Assembly (NCBI GenBank): GCA_028275365.1
Contig: JAPWUU010000001.1
Span: forward strand, 38,208 to 102,207
Direction of reading: 5' to 3'
DNA: 64,000 bases
Source: Candidatus Caldatribacterium sp.
GTDB lineage: Bacteria; Atribacterota; Atribacteria; Atribacterales; Caldatribacteriaceae
Shown: in pieces, positions 26,475 through 34,987 of the stretch
Layout of the letters: each line of letters begins with the position of its first letter
How positions within the stretch are numbered: the first letter of the stretch is position 1
Notes under the pieces: generated by a model
Told to the model about the DNA's origin: nothing
Databases searched by the model: none
Seen by the model: only the letters and a program-made list of their open reading frames with translations
Made by a program: the position numbers and the translations under genes

Positions 26475-26503
26475 TTGGTGTCCTGAAGGAAAGAGGGTAT
26501 AAT
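26475..26503 (+). promoter_or_regulatory. Promoter of ccdA
   Basis: TTGGTG (26475-26480), a 17-base spacer and a perfect TATAAT (26498-26503) precede the CcdA gene. Transcription would begin near 26510, which rules out the TTG at 26506 as start codon. Confidence 0.7.
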
Positions 26504-26529
26504 TCTTGAAAACAGGGGAGTGGTGCTCG

Positions 26530-27237
26530 GTGTCCCAGCTGAACGTTCTGGTGAGTTTCGGTGCTGGTGTTCTGTCTTTTCTCTCGCCCTGTGTTCTGGC
26601 CATTGCCCCGGCGTACCTGGGGTACGTTGTGGGTGTGGAAGCGCTTGAACGTGACCGCCGTGCTACCCTCTTCCACACGGTGTTCTTCGTTCTGGGGTTT
26701 GTCGGCGTGTTTGTGCTTTTGGGTATTGGGGCGTCCATGCTTGGAGGGGCGTTTTTCCGTTACCGGCTCTGGTTCACCCGGATTGCGGGAGCCGTCATTG
26801 TCCTTTTTGGACTTCAGGTCCTGGGGGTAGTGAAGATTCGGGCGCTCTATGCAGAACGGCGCCTTCGGCTTGAGACGTCTTTCGGGGTTTTCCGGAGTCT
26901 CCTCCTTGGGGTCTCCTTTGGCCTGGGCTGGACTCCCTGTGTGGGTCCGGTGCTCGGGTCCATTCTCCTTTATGTCTCTGCACTCGGACGAATATGGGAA
27001 GGAGGATCGTTGCTCCTCGTGTACGCTCTTGGCCTTGCCCTCCCCTTTCTGCTCCTTGGGGCGGGGTGGGGATGGATGACGGGCGTGCTGCGCCGCCTAC
27101 AAAAAGGAGGAAGAATCGTGGAACTTGTAAGCGGCATCCTCCTTATAAGCTTGGGGGTTATGCTGGTGCTGGGGAAAATTGACGTCTTCCTTGGCCTCTT
27201 TGGGTCGTTCAACCCGGAGGCTTGGCTTGTGGAGTAG
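26530..27237 (+). CDS. ccdA: CcdA-type thiol-disulfide membrane transporter
   Basis: This inner-membrane protein of about 235 residues with six hydrophobic helices passes electrons from cytoplasmic thioredoxin across the membrane to periplasmic thiol proteins. The two redox cysteines are in [17 protein letters not shown] (about residue 21) and [13 protein letters not shown] (about 136), the defining CcdA/DsbD motifs. GTG 26530 with GGGGAG nine bases upstream is chosen because of the promoter position. No thioredoxin-fold partner is adjacent. Confidence 0.92.
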   Translation: MSQLNVLVSFGAGVLSFLSPCVLAIAPAYLGYVVGVEALERDRRATLFHTVFFVLGFVGVFVLLGIGASMLGGAFFRYRLWFTRIAGAVIVLFGLQVLGVVKIRALYAERRLRLETSFGVFRSLLLGVSFGLGWTPCVGPVLGSILLYVSALGRIWEGGSLLLVYALGLALPFLLLGAGWGWMTGVLRRLQKGGRIVELVSGILLISLGVMLVLGKIDVFLGLFGSFNPEAWLVE

Positions 27238-27250
27238 GGAGCTGAGGGCG

Positions 27251-28075
27251 GTGCCTCTGGCAAAAAGGAGTAGCCAGCCGATTAAAGCGTTTGGAGCAAT
27301 TTCGAAAAAGCTCAATCTCTCTTCTCGGGTGTACCGGGGTGTGCATCCCATCCCCGTGGACCGTATCGTGGGGAGCGTGGGACGGGCTGCCGACCTTCTT
27401 CCAGGATTCCGCCTGCGAAACCCCGATGTCCGTTACTACCGGATCCGGCGGGCCATGGAACGGGGAGAAATCCTTCCGCCAATTATTGTGTACAAGGTTG
27501 GGGATGAGTACTACGTCCTTGATGGGAACCACCGGGTGGCAGTGGCGAAGGAGCTTGGTATGGAATTCATCGACGCCGAGGTGATTGAATTTTTCCCGTC
27601 AGAGCGCCGGGAGAGTAAGACCCTTCGGGCAAAGCGGACGGAATTTGAAAATCTCACGGGTCTCAAGGGAATCGATGCCAGCGAACCCCGGCACTACGAC
27701 TCGTTCCTCAACTACATCAGGGACTATGCCCAGCGCATGGAGCTCTTTTTGGGACGAAAGGTTCCCCTCAAGGAGGCAGCGCTCAACTGGTTCCTCTGTG
27801 TGTACACCCCGGCGGTTCAGGCTATCGTGGAGAAGGGACTTGAGGAGGCTTTCCCGGGGAAAAGCCTTGCGGATATTTTTGCCTACATCATGGACTACAA
27901 GTGGTACAGGAGTCAGAAAGAGGGGTACGACATCGGTTTTGACGCCGCTTTACAGGGATTCGTCGAGGAGATTGTGGGGAAGAAGGACACTGGAGAGGAG
28001 GAAAAGAAGAAGGGTCTCGTGCAGCGGTTCGGAGGAATCCTTGAGGAGGTTCTGCCATGGCTCAAGAGGGAATGA
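27251..28075 (+). CDS. ParB-fold protein, DUF4032-like
   Basis: This protein of about 274 residues starts with a ParB/sulfiredoxin-like fold: PVDRIVGSVGR, then LPPIIVYKVGDEYYVLDGNHRVAVAKELG, where the DGNHR box is the signature. The C-terminal part (LNWFLCVYTPAVQAIVE, then DYKWYRSQKEGYDIGFDAAL) resembles actinobacterial DUF4032 proteins. ParB-fold proteins bind nucleotides or phosphorylate small molecules, so the role is open. The start is uncertain: GTG 27251 is used, TTG codons lie upstream. It overlaps the P-type ATPase gene by 19 bp. Confidence 0.65.
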   Translation: MPLAKRSSQPIKAFGAISKKLNLSSRVYRGVHPIPVDRIVGSVGRAADLLPGFRLRNPDVRYYRIRRAMERGEILPPIIVYKVGDEYYVLDGNHRVAVAKELGMEFIDAEVIEFFPSERRESKTLRAKRTEFENLTGLKGIDASEPRHYDSFLNYIRDYAQRMELFLGRKVPLKEAALNWFLCVYTPAVQAIVEKGLEEAFPGKSLADIFAYIMDYKWYRSQKEGYDIGFDAALQGFVEEIVGKKDTGEEEKKKGLVQRFGGILEEVLPWLKRE

Positions 28076-30648
28076 AGTGGCACGCCCTTTCCTGGGATGA
28101 AGTGGCGAGAACCCTTGGAACGGATACGGTGCAGGGGCTTTCGGAAGAAGAGGCCAGGGCTCGTCTGCTCCAGTACGGGCCCAACGTGCTTTTGCAAAAG
28201 AAAGGCAAGGGCATCCTGGCCATGTTCTTTGAGCAGTTCCGAGATTTCCTGGTGCTCATCCTCCTTGGGGCAGCGGTGATTTCCCTTGTACTGGGTGAGG
28301 TGACGGATTCCCTGGTTATTATGGCCATCCTTGTCGTCAACGCCTGCCTCGGGGTGTTCCAGGAATACCGGGCAGGGAAAGCCCTGGAAGCCCTCAAGAA
28401 AATGAGCGTACCGGAATGCGAGGTCATACGCTCGGGAGTGCCAAAGCGAGTGAGCACGGAGCTTCTTGTTCCTGGAGACATTGTTGTGCTTCGCGAGGGC
28501 GATATTGTTCCCGCAGACCTCCGCCTTCTTGAAGCCAAAGCACTCCGGATTGACGAGGCCAGCCTCACCGGTGAGTCCGTTCCCGTGGAGAAGTCCACCG
28601 AAGTGCTCCCCGAGGATACCCCGCTTCCTGAGCAGGTGAATATGGCGTTTTCCGGGACGGTCGTCACGTACGGGCGGGGGAAGGGCATTGTGGTGGCTAC
28701 GGGTATGGCACGGGAAATCGGGAAGATTGCCGCTCTTCTTGAGGAAGAGGAAGAGACTGTTACCCCCCTACAGAAGCGTCTTGCCGGGTTGGGGAAACTC
28801 CTTGGGCTTCTGACCATCGGTATCTGTGCTCTGGTGTTCCTTCTTGGGGAGTTGCGGGGAGAGCCGCCCTTTGAGATGTTCATGACTGCGGTGAGCCTTG
28901 CGGTGGCAGCGATTCCGGAGGGACTCCCTGCGGTGGTAACGGTGGTACTGGCCCTTGGGGTTTTCCGGATGAGCAGGCACCACGCGATTGTGCGGAAACT
29001 TCCTGCCGTTGAGACCCTGGGATGCACCACGTACATCTGTACAGACAAAACCGGGACGCTCACCGAGAACCGGATGGTGGTTCGAAAGGTGTGGACCTTT
29101 GGCCAGGATCTTAGGTGGCTTTTGACGATTGCCACGCTCTGCAACGATGCGTTCCTGGGGGAAGGGTCTTCCTCCGGCGACCCTACGGAGGTTGCTCTTC
29201 TTGAGTATGCGAAGCACCAGGGCTTTCCCTGGCAGGAACTCCGGATGCGCCACCCTCGTTGTGATGAGATTCCCTTTGATTCTACCCGGAAGCGGATGGC
29301 CACGCTCCACCTTTTTGACGGGCGGTACCTCCTTTTCGTCAAGGGGGCTCCTGAGATACTCCTTGAGCGGTGTTCCCGGTATGAGGCTGATGGGAGTACT
29401 TTTCCTCTCGGAGAAGAGGAGCGGAGAAGGGTCGTTGCAGAACTTGAATCCATGGCGGGAGAGGCTCTGAGGGTTCTGGCTTTTGCTTTCCGTGAGCTCC
29501 CTGATGAGAAGCTCGACGAAGGAAGGGAAGAGGGCCTGGTGTTCGTGGGGCTTATGGGGATGATGGATCCTCCGCGGAAGGAGGTGTACGGAGCGCTTGC
29601 CGAAGCAAAGAGAGCAGGAATCAGGACCATCATGATTACCGGCGACAGCGCACTCACGGCTTCGGCCATTGCCCGGGAACTTGGTCTGCTTGGTCCTGGG
29701 GATGAGGTCCTCACAGGACAGGAACTCGAGTACCTTTCCCACGAGGAATTGCGGGAGCGCATCACAAAAACCAAGGTCTTCGCTCGGGTCTGGCCGGAAC
29801 AGAAGCTTCGCATTGTTGAAGCTTTGCAGGAGAATGGCGAAGTTGTGGCCGTGACAGGAGACGGGGTGAACGATGCCCCGGCCCTCAAGAAAGCCGATAT
29901 CGGCATCGCCATGGGCATCACCGGAACGGACGTAGCTAAAGAAGTCGCCGATATGGTGCTTGCTGACGACAATTTCGCCACCATTGTGCGGGCGGTGAAG
30001 GAGGGGAGGACGATTTTCGATAACATCCGGAAGTTTGTGGTGTACCTCCTCTCCTGCAATCTCGGAGAAATTGGAGTAGTCTTCATCCCGATTCTCCTTG
30101 GGCTTTCCCGACCGCTTGTGCCGGTGCAGATTCTCCTTGTGAACCTCGTCACCGATGGGCTCCCTGCCCTGGCCCTGGGGGTTGAGGTCCCCGAGCCCGA
30201 CCTCATGACCCGTCCACCTCGCCATCCCAGGGAAGGCATTCTGACCCCCCTGTACTTGCGGACCATCCTCTTCGGAGCGGCTTTCATCACCCTGGCGGTT
30301 GTGGTCGCTTTTGTCCTGGGTTTGCGTCTTTGGGAGCTTCACACCGCAAGGACCATCGCTTTTGTCACGCTTTCCCTTGGGGAGCTCTGGCGAGCGTACA
30401 GCTTTCGCTCGGAGCGCCTGAACGCCTGGAAGGTTGACCCGAGAACCAATCTTTTTTTGCTCGAAGCCTGCGGGATTTCCCTCGGCGTGGTGTTGCTCAC
30501 CGTCTTTGTCCCTTTCCTCCGGGGAATTTTCGACACGCATTTCTTGACGTTCTGGCAGTGGATGTTCGCCCTGGGCTTTTCTCTTTTGTCCTTCCTGGCC
30601 TTTGAGATTCGGAAAATCTTTGTGAGGAGGGATAGAAAGTGGAACTGA
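28057..30648 (+). CDS. Cation-transporting P-type ATPase, calcium-pump type
   Basis: This 863-residue P2-type ATPase resembles bacterial calcium pumps (PacL/SERCA-like). The actuator motif is LTGESVPVEKS, the phosphorylation site DKTGTLTENRMV (Asp at about 330), and the hinge TGDGVNDAPALKKADIGIAMG. The fourth membrane helix reads VAAIPEGLPAVVTVVLALG, the calcium-binding PEGLP pattern. An N-terminal cation-ATPase domain (LSEEEARARLLQYGPNVL) is present, and helices 5 and 6 carry LLVNLVTDGLPALALG. Calcium or manganese export is the family role. GAGGAGG precedes the ATG. Confidence 0.93.
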   Translation: MAQEGMKWHALSWDEVARTLGTDTVQGLSEEEARARLLQYGPNVLLQKKGKGILAMFFEQFRDFLVLILLGAAVISLVLGEVTDSLVIMAILVVNACLGVFQEYRAGKALEALKKMSVPECEVIRSGVPKRVSTELLVPGDIVVLREGDIVPADLRLLEAKALRIDEASLTGESVPVEKSTEVLPEDTPLPEQVNMAFSGTVVTYGRGKGIVVATGMAREIGKIAALLEEEEETVTPLQKRLAGLGKLLGLLTIGICALVFLLGELRGEPPFEMFMTAVSLAVAAIPEGLPAVVTVVLALGVFRMSRHHAIVRKLPAVETLGCTTYICTDKTGTLTENRMVVRKVWTFGQDLRWLLTIATLCNDAFLGEGSSSGDPTEVALLEYAKHQGFPWQELRMRHPRCDEIPFDSTRKRMATLHLFDGRYLLFVKGAPEILLERCSRYEADGSTFPLGEEERRRVVAELESMAGEALRVLAFAFRELPDEKLDEGREEGLVFVGLMGMMDPPRKEVYGALAEAKRAGIRTIMITGDSALTASAIARELGLLGPGDEVLTGQELEYLSHEELRERITKTKVFARVWPEQKLRIVEALQENGEVVAVTGDGVNDAPALKKADIGIAMGITGTDVAKEVADMVLADDNFATIVRAVKEGRTIFDNIRKFVVYLLSCNLGEIGVVFIPILLGLSRPLVPVQILLVNLVTDGLPALALGVEVPEPDLMTRPPRHPREGILTPLYLRTILFGAAFITLAVVVAFVLGLRLWELHTARTIAFVTLSLGELWRAYSFRSERLNAWKVDPRTNLFLLEACGISLGVVLLTVFVPFLRGIFDTHFLTFWQWMFALGFSLLSFLAFEIRKIFVRRDRKWN

Positions 30649-31121
30649 AGCTTGTGGCCCTTGAAAACCCTGAAGGGTACAACGTGATTCTCGGGCAGGC
30701 GCACTTTATCAAAACCGTCGAAGACCTCCACGAGGTCCTTGCGACTTCTTCTCCACACCTTAAGTTCGGTATTGCCTTTTGTGAATCTTCTGGGCCCTGT
30801 CTTGTGCGGTACAGTGGGAATGATGAGGAGCTCGTGGAGCTTGCGAAGAAAAACGCCTTACTACTTTCGGCGGGACATGTGTTTGTGATTTTTCTGAAAG
30901 AGGGGTATCCTATTAATGTGCTCAATGCCGTGAAAATGGTCCCTGAGGTGTGTCGCATTTTCTGCGCCAGCGCCAATCCCATTCAGGTCATCCTTGTGGA
31001 AACAGAGCAGGGGAGAGGGGTCCTCGGGGTGGTGGACGGGCTGAAGACCAAGGGAGTGGAGACCGAAGGGGACATTGCGGCGCGGAAGGTCCTCCTCAGG
31101 AAGTTCGGGTACAAGCTGTGA
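30639..31121 (+). CDS. DUF355 adenosine-specific kinase-like protein
   Basis: This 160-residue protein matches the DUF355 family, annotated as adenosine-specific kinase from archaeal structure work. Segments FGIAFCESSGPCLVR, SAGHVFVIFLKEGYPINVL and CASANPIQVILVET are characteristic. It is common in archaea and thermophilic bacteria. GTG 30639 has GAGGAGGG nine bases upstream and overlaps the ATPase gene by 10 bp. Confidence 0.85.
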   Translation: MELKLVALENPEGYNVILGQAHFIKTVEDLHEVLATSSPHLKFGIAFCESSGPCLVRYSGNDEELVELAKKNALLLSAGHVFVIFLKEGYPINVLNAVKMVPEVCRIFCASANPIQVILVETEQGRGVLGVVDGLKTKGVETEGDIAARKVLLRKFGYKL

Positions 31122-31133
31122 TGTGAGGCGAGC

Positions 31134-32246
31134 ATGAAGCGAAGTGGTTTCGCTGACCTGCCACTCCATGGGGGGCAGTGCCCTCCGTGGCTCTTTGAGC
31201 GAATGAAAAGGCTTGGCGGGTGCATCATTGAGGCTATCGTTGCGCTTTTTGGACCCGAGGAATTCCTCCGTCGCATTGCCGACCCGGTGTTCTTCCAGTC
31301 CCTGGGGTGTCTTCTTGGGTTTGACTGGCACTCAAGTGGCCTCACCACGACCCTCTGCGGAGCACTGAAGGAGGCCGTCCGAGGAAAGGAGAAAGACCTG
31401 GGGCTTTACATCTGTGGGGGAAAGGGAGGAACTTCGAGGAAAACCCCTGAAGAAATCCTGCACCATGCCGAAAAGGATGCACTTTCTTTTGGGGAAGAGT
31501 TCGTCACCTACAGCAGGCTCAGTGCCAAAATCGATAACACTGCCCTGCAGGATGGGTACACCCTCTACCACCACGTGTTTTTCTTCACCGCTTCAGGGAA
31601 GTGGTCCGTGGTCCAGCAGGGGATGAATCCCGATACCCGCTTTGCCCGGAGGTACCACTGGCTGGGGGAGCGCGTGGAGGATTTCACCTGCGAGCCCCAT
31701 GCGGGAATCTGTGGCATTCGGGAGGTGGAGGTCCTGAACCTTGTGGCCCGGGAGAGCAAGCCCTGTCAGGAGGGTATCGTGGCGATGCTTGGGGAAGGCT
31801 TTTCTGCCGTCCGGAAAACCGTCTCTGGTGCGCTCCGGCATCTTGCTCTTCCCCGCCGCCATCACATCCGGGAGGAGGATTTCGACCTTTCCCGGATGGA
31901 GAGGACCCTGGCACTCCTTTGTGAAAAGAAGCCGGGGAGTTTTCTCGAGGTTCTGGCCTCCCGGGGTGTTGGGCCCAAGACCCTGAGGGCGCTGGCGCTC
32001 ACTGCAGAGGTGGTTCTCGGAACGCCCCCGAGCTACACCGACCCGGTGAGCTTTTCCTTTGCCCATGGAGGCAAGGACGGTACTCCCTTCCCCGTGGACC
32101 GCAGGGTTTACGATACGACCATTGGCTTCTTCTCCCAGATTGTGGAACGGATGCGGGTCAGCGTCTCGGAGAAGAAACGGATGTATGAGCAGCTGAAACT
32201 CCTTGGAGGAGAGGAGGGAAAGGGATGGATGCTCTGGAAGCATTGA
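31134..32246 (+). CDS. DUF763 protein
   Basis: This 370-residue protein belongs to DUF763, an uncharacterised family typical of thermophiles. The N-terminus RSGFADLPLHGGQCPPWLF is the family signature, and LGLYICGGKGGTSRKTPEE and FTCEPHAGICG follow. A helix-hairpin-helix-like segment (VLASRGVGPKTLRALALTAE) lies near residue 280 and hints at DNA contact. The C-terminus has DRRVYDTTIGFF. The 3' end overlaps the nitroreductase gene by 22 bp. Confidence 0.85.
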   Translation: MKRSGFADLPLHGGQCPPWLFERMKRLGGCIIEAIVALFGPEEFLRRIADPVFFQSLGCLLGFDWHSSGLTTTLCGALKEAVRGKEKDLGLYICGGKGGTSRKTPEEILHHAEKDALSFGEEFVTYSRLSAKIDNTALQDGYTLYHHVFFFTASGKWSVVQQGMNPDTRFARRYHWLGERVEDFTCEPHAGICGIREVEVLNLVARESKPCQEGIVAMLGEGFSAVRKTVSGALRHLALPRRHHIREEDFDLSRMERTLALLCEKKPGSFLEVLASRGVGPKTLRALALTAEVVLGTPPSYTDPVSFSFAHGGKDGTPFPVDRRVYDTTIGFFSQIVERMRVSVSEKKRMYEQLKLLGGEEGKGWMLWKH

Positions 32247-32722
32247 GGACTCGCCGTTCCATCCGGCGCTTCGCTCCGCAGACGGTGGAGCGGGAGAAAA
32301 TCGAAGCCATTATCGACTGTGCCCGGCTTGCTCCTTCGGCGAACAATCTCCAGCCTTGGGAGTTCGTGGTGGTGACGGACCAGAAAAAGCGCGAGGAAGT
32401 TGCCAGACTCACCGATTACGGGAAATTCATCCGCGAGGCTCCGGTTCTTGTTGCGGTGTTCTGCAGGGAGACCAAGTACTACCTTGAGGATGGGTGTGCA
32501 GCCACAGAGAACATCCTCCTTGCCGCCTGGGCACTGGGTTTGGGGTCCTGCTGGGTGGCAGGGGACAAAAAACCCTATGCGGAGGAAGTGCGCCGCCTTC
32601 TGGGGGTTCCGGAAGGGTACCGCCTGGTGAGCCTTGTGGCCATAGGGTATCCGGCTGAAGTACCAAAGGGTCACACGTTCAAGCGGGAACTGCGAGAGGT
32701 TCTCCACTGGGAGAAGTTCTGA
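32225..32722 (+). CDS. Nitroreductase-family oxidoreductase
   Basis: This is a 165-residue FMN-dependent nitroreductase-family protein. The N-terminal FMN-binding RTRRSIRRFAPQTVE, the APSANNLQPWEFVVV segment and WALGLGSCWVAG near residue 105 are diagnostic. Family members reduce flavins, nitro groups or quinones with NAD(P)H; the substrate here is unknown. GGAGAGGAGGG precedes the ATG. Confidence 0.9.
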   Translation: MDALEALRTRRSIRRFAPQTVEREKIEAIIDCARLAPSANNLQPWEFVVVTDQKKREEVARLTDYGKFIREAPVLVAVFCRETKYYLEDGCAATENILLAAWALGLGSCWVAGDKKPYAEEVRRLLGVPEGYRLVSLVAIGYPAEVPKGHTFKRELREVLHWEKF

Positions 32723-32735
32723 GGAGGTGGAGCGG

Positions 32736-33215
32736 GTGCGGGTAGGGGTGCTTTCCGACAGTCACGACCATCTGACTGAGCTCCGGAGGGCCCTGAAGGT
32801 CCTGCAGGAGGAAGGTGCCGAGCTTGTCATTCATGCCGGAGACTACGTGGCACCGTTTTCGGTGGCGGTCCTTGCGGAACTCACCATCCCCTGGTTTGGG
32901 GTGCTGGGCAACAACGACGGGGAGATCCTGGGGATTTTCCAGAAGTCTGAAGGGCGGATCAAGGCCCCCTTCCTGGAACTCGAAGAACGGGGTTTTCGGA
33001 TTTTCGTTTCCCACTTCTACCAGCCAGCAAAACTCGCCTTTGCAAGCGGTCACTATGACCTCGTGGTGTACGGTCACACCCACGAGGCGATCATCAAAGA
33101 GGAGGGGAAAACAATCCTTGTGAATCCCGGAGAGGTGTGTGGTCTTTTGAGCGGGAGGCCAACGGTTGCCCTCTGTGACCTTGAGAAGAGGGTAGCGAAA
33201 CTCCTTGATATTTGA
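32736..33215 (+). CDS. YfcE/MJ0936-type metallophosphoesterase
   Basis: This calcineurin-like phosphoesterase of about 159 residues has the two-metal motifs VLSDSHDH, HAGDYV, LGNNDGE, SHF and YGHTHEA in order, ending in LVNPGE. YfcE and MJ0936 relatives hydrolyse phosphodiesters such as cyclic nucleotides in vitro. GTG 32736 is chosen because GAGGAGG then lies eight bases upstream; GTG 32727 would touch it. Confidence 0.88.
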   Translation: MRVGVLSDSHDHLTELRRALKVLQEEGAELVIHAGDYVAPFSVAVLAELTIPWFGVLGNNDGEILGIFQKSEGRIKAPFLELEERGFRIFVSHFYQPAKLAFASGHYDLVVYGHTHEAIIKEEGKTILVNPGEVCGLLSGRPTVALCDLEKRVAKLLDI

Positions 33216-33247
33216 TTTAATAGTGGCAAATCTCTGGGAGGTTGGGT

Positions 33248-33910
33248 ATGCAGATTCTGCGAGAGCACTTTGTGCGGCAGCTCACCGAGCTCCAGGAAGA
33301 CCTGGTGGGCATGACCCATGCGGCAGAGAAGATGCTCCAGATGGCGGTGGAGTCCCTGAAGGAGCGAGATGTTGAGAAGGCAAGAGAGGTCATCGCCCTC
33401 GATGATGTGGTGGACGATTACAACTTCAAAATCGAAGAGAAGTGCCTGCGCATGATTGCCCTGCAGCAGCCGGTGGCAAAAGACCTGCGGGTGATTGCCG
33501 CTATTTTGAAGATTATCACCGATGTGGAACGCATCGGAGACTACTCCATCGACATCGCCAAGTTCAGCATCCGTCTTGCAGAGAACCCCATCTTTCGGCC
33601 CTTCGCCGAAGTTCCCAAAATGGCGGAAATTGTCATCCATATGCTCGAGGAGACCATTACTGCCTTTCTCCGCCGGGATCTGGGCATCGTCCAGAAAGTG
33701 GTCGACGCCGATGCCCAGGTGGATGCCCTGTACCGGGCTATTCATGAGGACGTGGTGCAGAGTATTGAAGCCGATCCTAAGGTGGCTCGCCAGGCCATCT
33801 GGATTCTCATGATTGCCCGCTACCTCGAGCGCATCGGCGACCATATCACGAACATCACCGAACGTATCTACTACATGGAGACCGGAGAAATGCTCGAACT
33901 CCACCAGTGA
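33248..33910 (+). CDS. phoU: Phosphate signalling protein PhoU
   Basis: This 220-residue all-helical protein has the two PhoU repeats: EDLVGMTHAAEKMLQMAVES, then VIALDDVVDDYNFKIEEKC, and DLRVIAAILKIITDVERIGD, with the second copy ending in MIARYLERIGDHITNITERI. PhoU links the Pst phosphate importer to the PhoR/PhoB two-component system. No pst or phoRB genes are beside it. ATG 33248 has GGGAGG seven bases upstream. Confidence 0.93.
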   Translation: MQILREHFVRQLTELQEDLVGMTHAAEKMLQMAVESLKERDVEKAREVIALDDVVDDYNFKIEEKCLRMIALQQPVAKDLRVIAAILKIITDVERIGDYSIDIAKFSIRLAENPIFRPFAEVPKMAEIVIHMLEETITAFLRRDLGIVQKVVDADAQVDALYRAIHEDVVQSIEADPKVARQAIWILMIARYLERIGDHITNITERIYYMETGEMLELHQ

Positions 33911-33922
33911 GGAGGGAGGAGG

Positions 33923-34501
33923 ATGGAGGAGCGGACCATCTGGTACTTTGAGGCTCCGGGCCCTCAAAATACGGAGAAAACCCTGGAGTGCGCTGTAAAG
34001 AGAGCGAAAGAAGGCAACATCGCCTACCTTGTGGTGGCTTCGAGTTCCGGGGAAACCGCCCTTCGTCTTGGAGAGAAGGCGCGTCAGGAAGGGTACCAGG
34101 GGAAGATTGTAGTGTGCACATACCATGCCGGGTTTTCTGGAGGGGACGAGGTTTCCCTCTCTCCTGAGCGCCGGGCCCTTCTTGAGTCCATGGGGATGAC
34201 CGTGGTGCAGGGATCTCATGCATTGAGCGGCATTTCCCGGTCGTTTCGCCAGCGTTTTGGGGGTTTGAGTATCCCCGAGGTCATTGCCGAGAGTTTCCGG
34301 CGGATTTCAGAGGGGTTTAAGGTTGCGGTTGAGGTAGCCATCATGGCCGCCGATGCGGGGGCAGTCCCCACAACTCAGGATGTTATTGCCCTGGGAGGGA
34401 GTGGAAAGGGGGCGGATACAGCTTTGCTCCTGCGTCCGTGTCACCAGAACTCTTTTTTTGACTTGAAAGTCCGGGAAATTCTCTGCATGCCTCGATCATA
34501 G
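33923..34501 (+). CDS. Stand-alone pyruvate kinase C-terminal-like domain protein
   Basis: This 192-residue protein matches the pyruvate-kinase alpha/beta (C-terminal) domain found alone in many thermophiles. GPQNTEKTLECAVKRAKEG and ASSSGETALRLGEKARQEG are typical, with HALSGISRSFRQRFGG and ALGGSGKGADTALLLRP later. The catalytic barrel of pyruvate kinase is absent, so it is not an enzyme of that step. It may bind a phosphorylated effector. It lies 12 bases after phoU. Confidence 0.8.
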   Translation: MEERTIWYFEAPGPQNTEKTLECAVKRAKEGNIAYLVVASSSGETALRLGEKARQEGYQGKIVVCTYHAGFSGGDEVSLSPERRALLESMGMTVVQGSHALSGISRSFRQRFGGLSIPEVIAESFRRISEGFKVAVEVAIMAADAGAVPTTQDVIALGGSGKGADTALLLRPCHQNSFFDLKVREILCMPRS

Positions 34502-34517
34502 AGAGGAGGAATATGCT

Positions 34518-34958
34518 ATGGGCGTTCTGACCTTCAAGGCATCGGGTGAGTGGGTCGAGGGTTTGCGTATTGACACAAGGGTTAGGAATTTCTCTCTAAG
34601 CTTTGACGAGCCCCCTTCCCTGGGGGGGAAGGATTCGGCGCCCAATCCTGTTGAAGGCATCCTTGCTGCGCTCGTCGGGTGTCTGGGCATTGTGACGGTG
34701 GTGGTAGCCCGGGAGAAGAACCTTCCGGTGGAGAGAATAGCCATCGAGGCAGAAGGCGACCTCGACCCCCGGGGGTTCATGGGGCAGTACGACGTTGTGC
34801 GCCCTGGCTTTCTCTCCATCCGTTTTGTGGTGAAGGTCAGCGGGAAACTCTCTGAGGAGGAGCTGCAACAGCTCCTTGATGAGGTGAAGAAACGCTGTCC
34901 GGTTTCCGATGTTCTGAGTAATGGCACGGAGGTTTCAGGGAGGATTGAAAGGACATAG
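34518..34958 (+). CDS. OsmC-family protein
   Basis: This 146-residue OsmC/Ohr-type protein reduces organic peroxides with paired cysteines. The first cysteine is in PNPVEGILAALVGCLGIVTV (about residue 56) and the second in VKKRCPVSDVL (about 130), the normal positions. It would protect against oxidative damage. It shares direction and close spacing with the genes around it. Confidence 0.9.
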   Translation: MGVLTFKASGEWVEGLRIDTRVRNFSLSFDEPPSLGGKDSAPNPVEGILAALVGCLGIVTVVVAREKNLPVERIAIEAEGDLDPRGFMGQYDVVRPGFLSIRFVVKVSGKLSEEELQQLLDEVKKRCPVSDVLSNGTEVSGRIERT

Positions 34959-34987
34959 GCAGACTGGCCCAAGAAGGATGAAGGAAC

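Noticed and set aside
28062-30290. A 742-codon open frame on the minus strand
   Set aside because: It lies fully inside the P-type ATPase gene, is rich in Arg and Ser and shows no family motif; it is a mirror of codon bias.
33923-34501. Pyruvate kinase
   Set aside because: Only the C-terminal alpha/beta domain is present; the catalytic barrel is absent.
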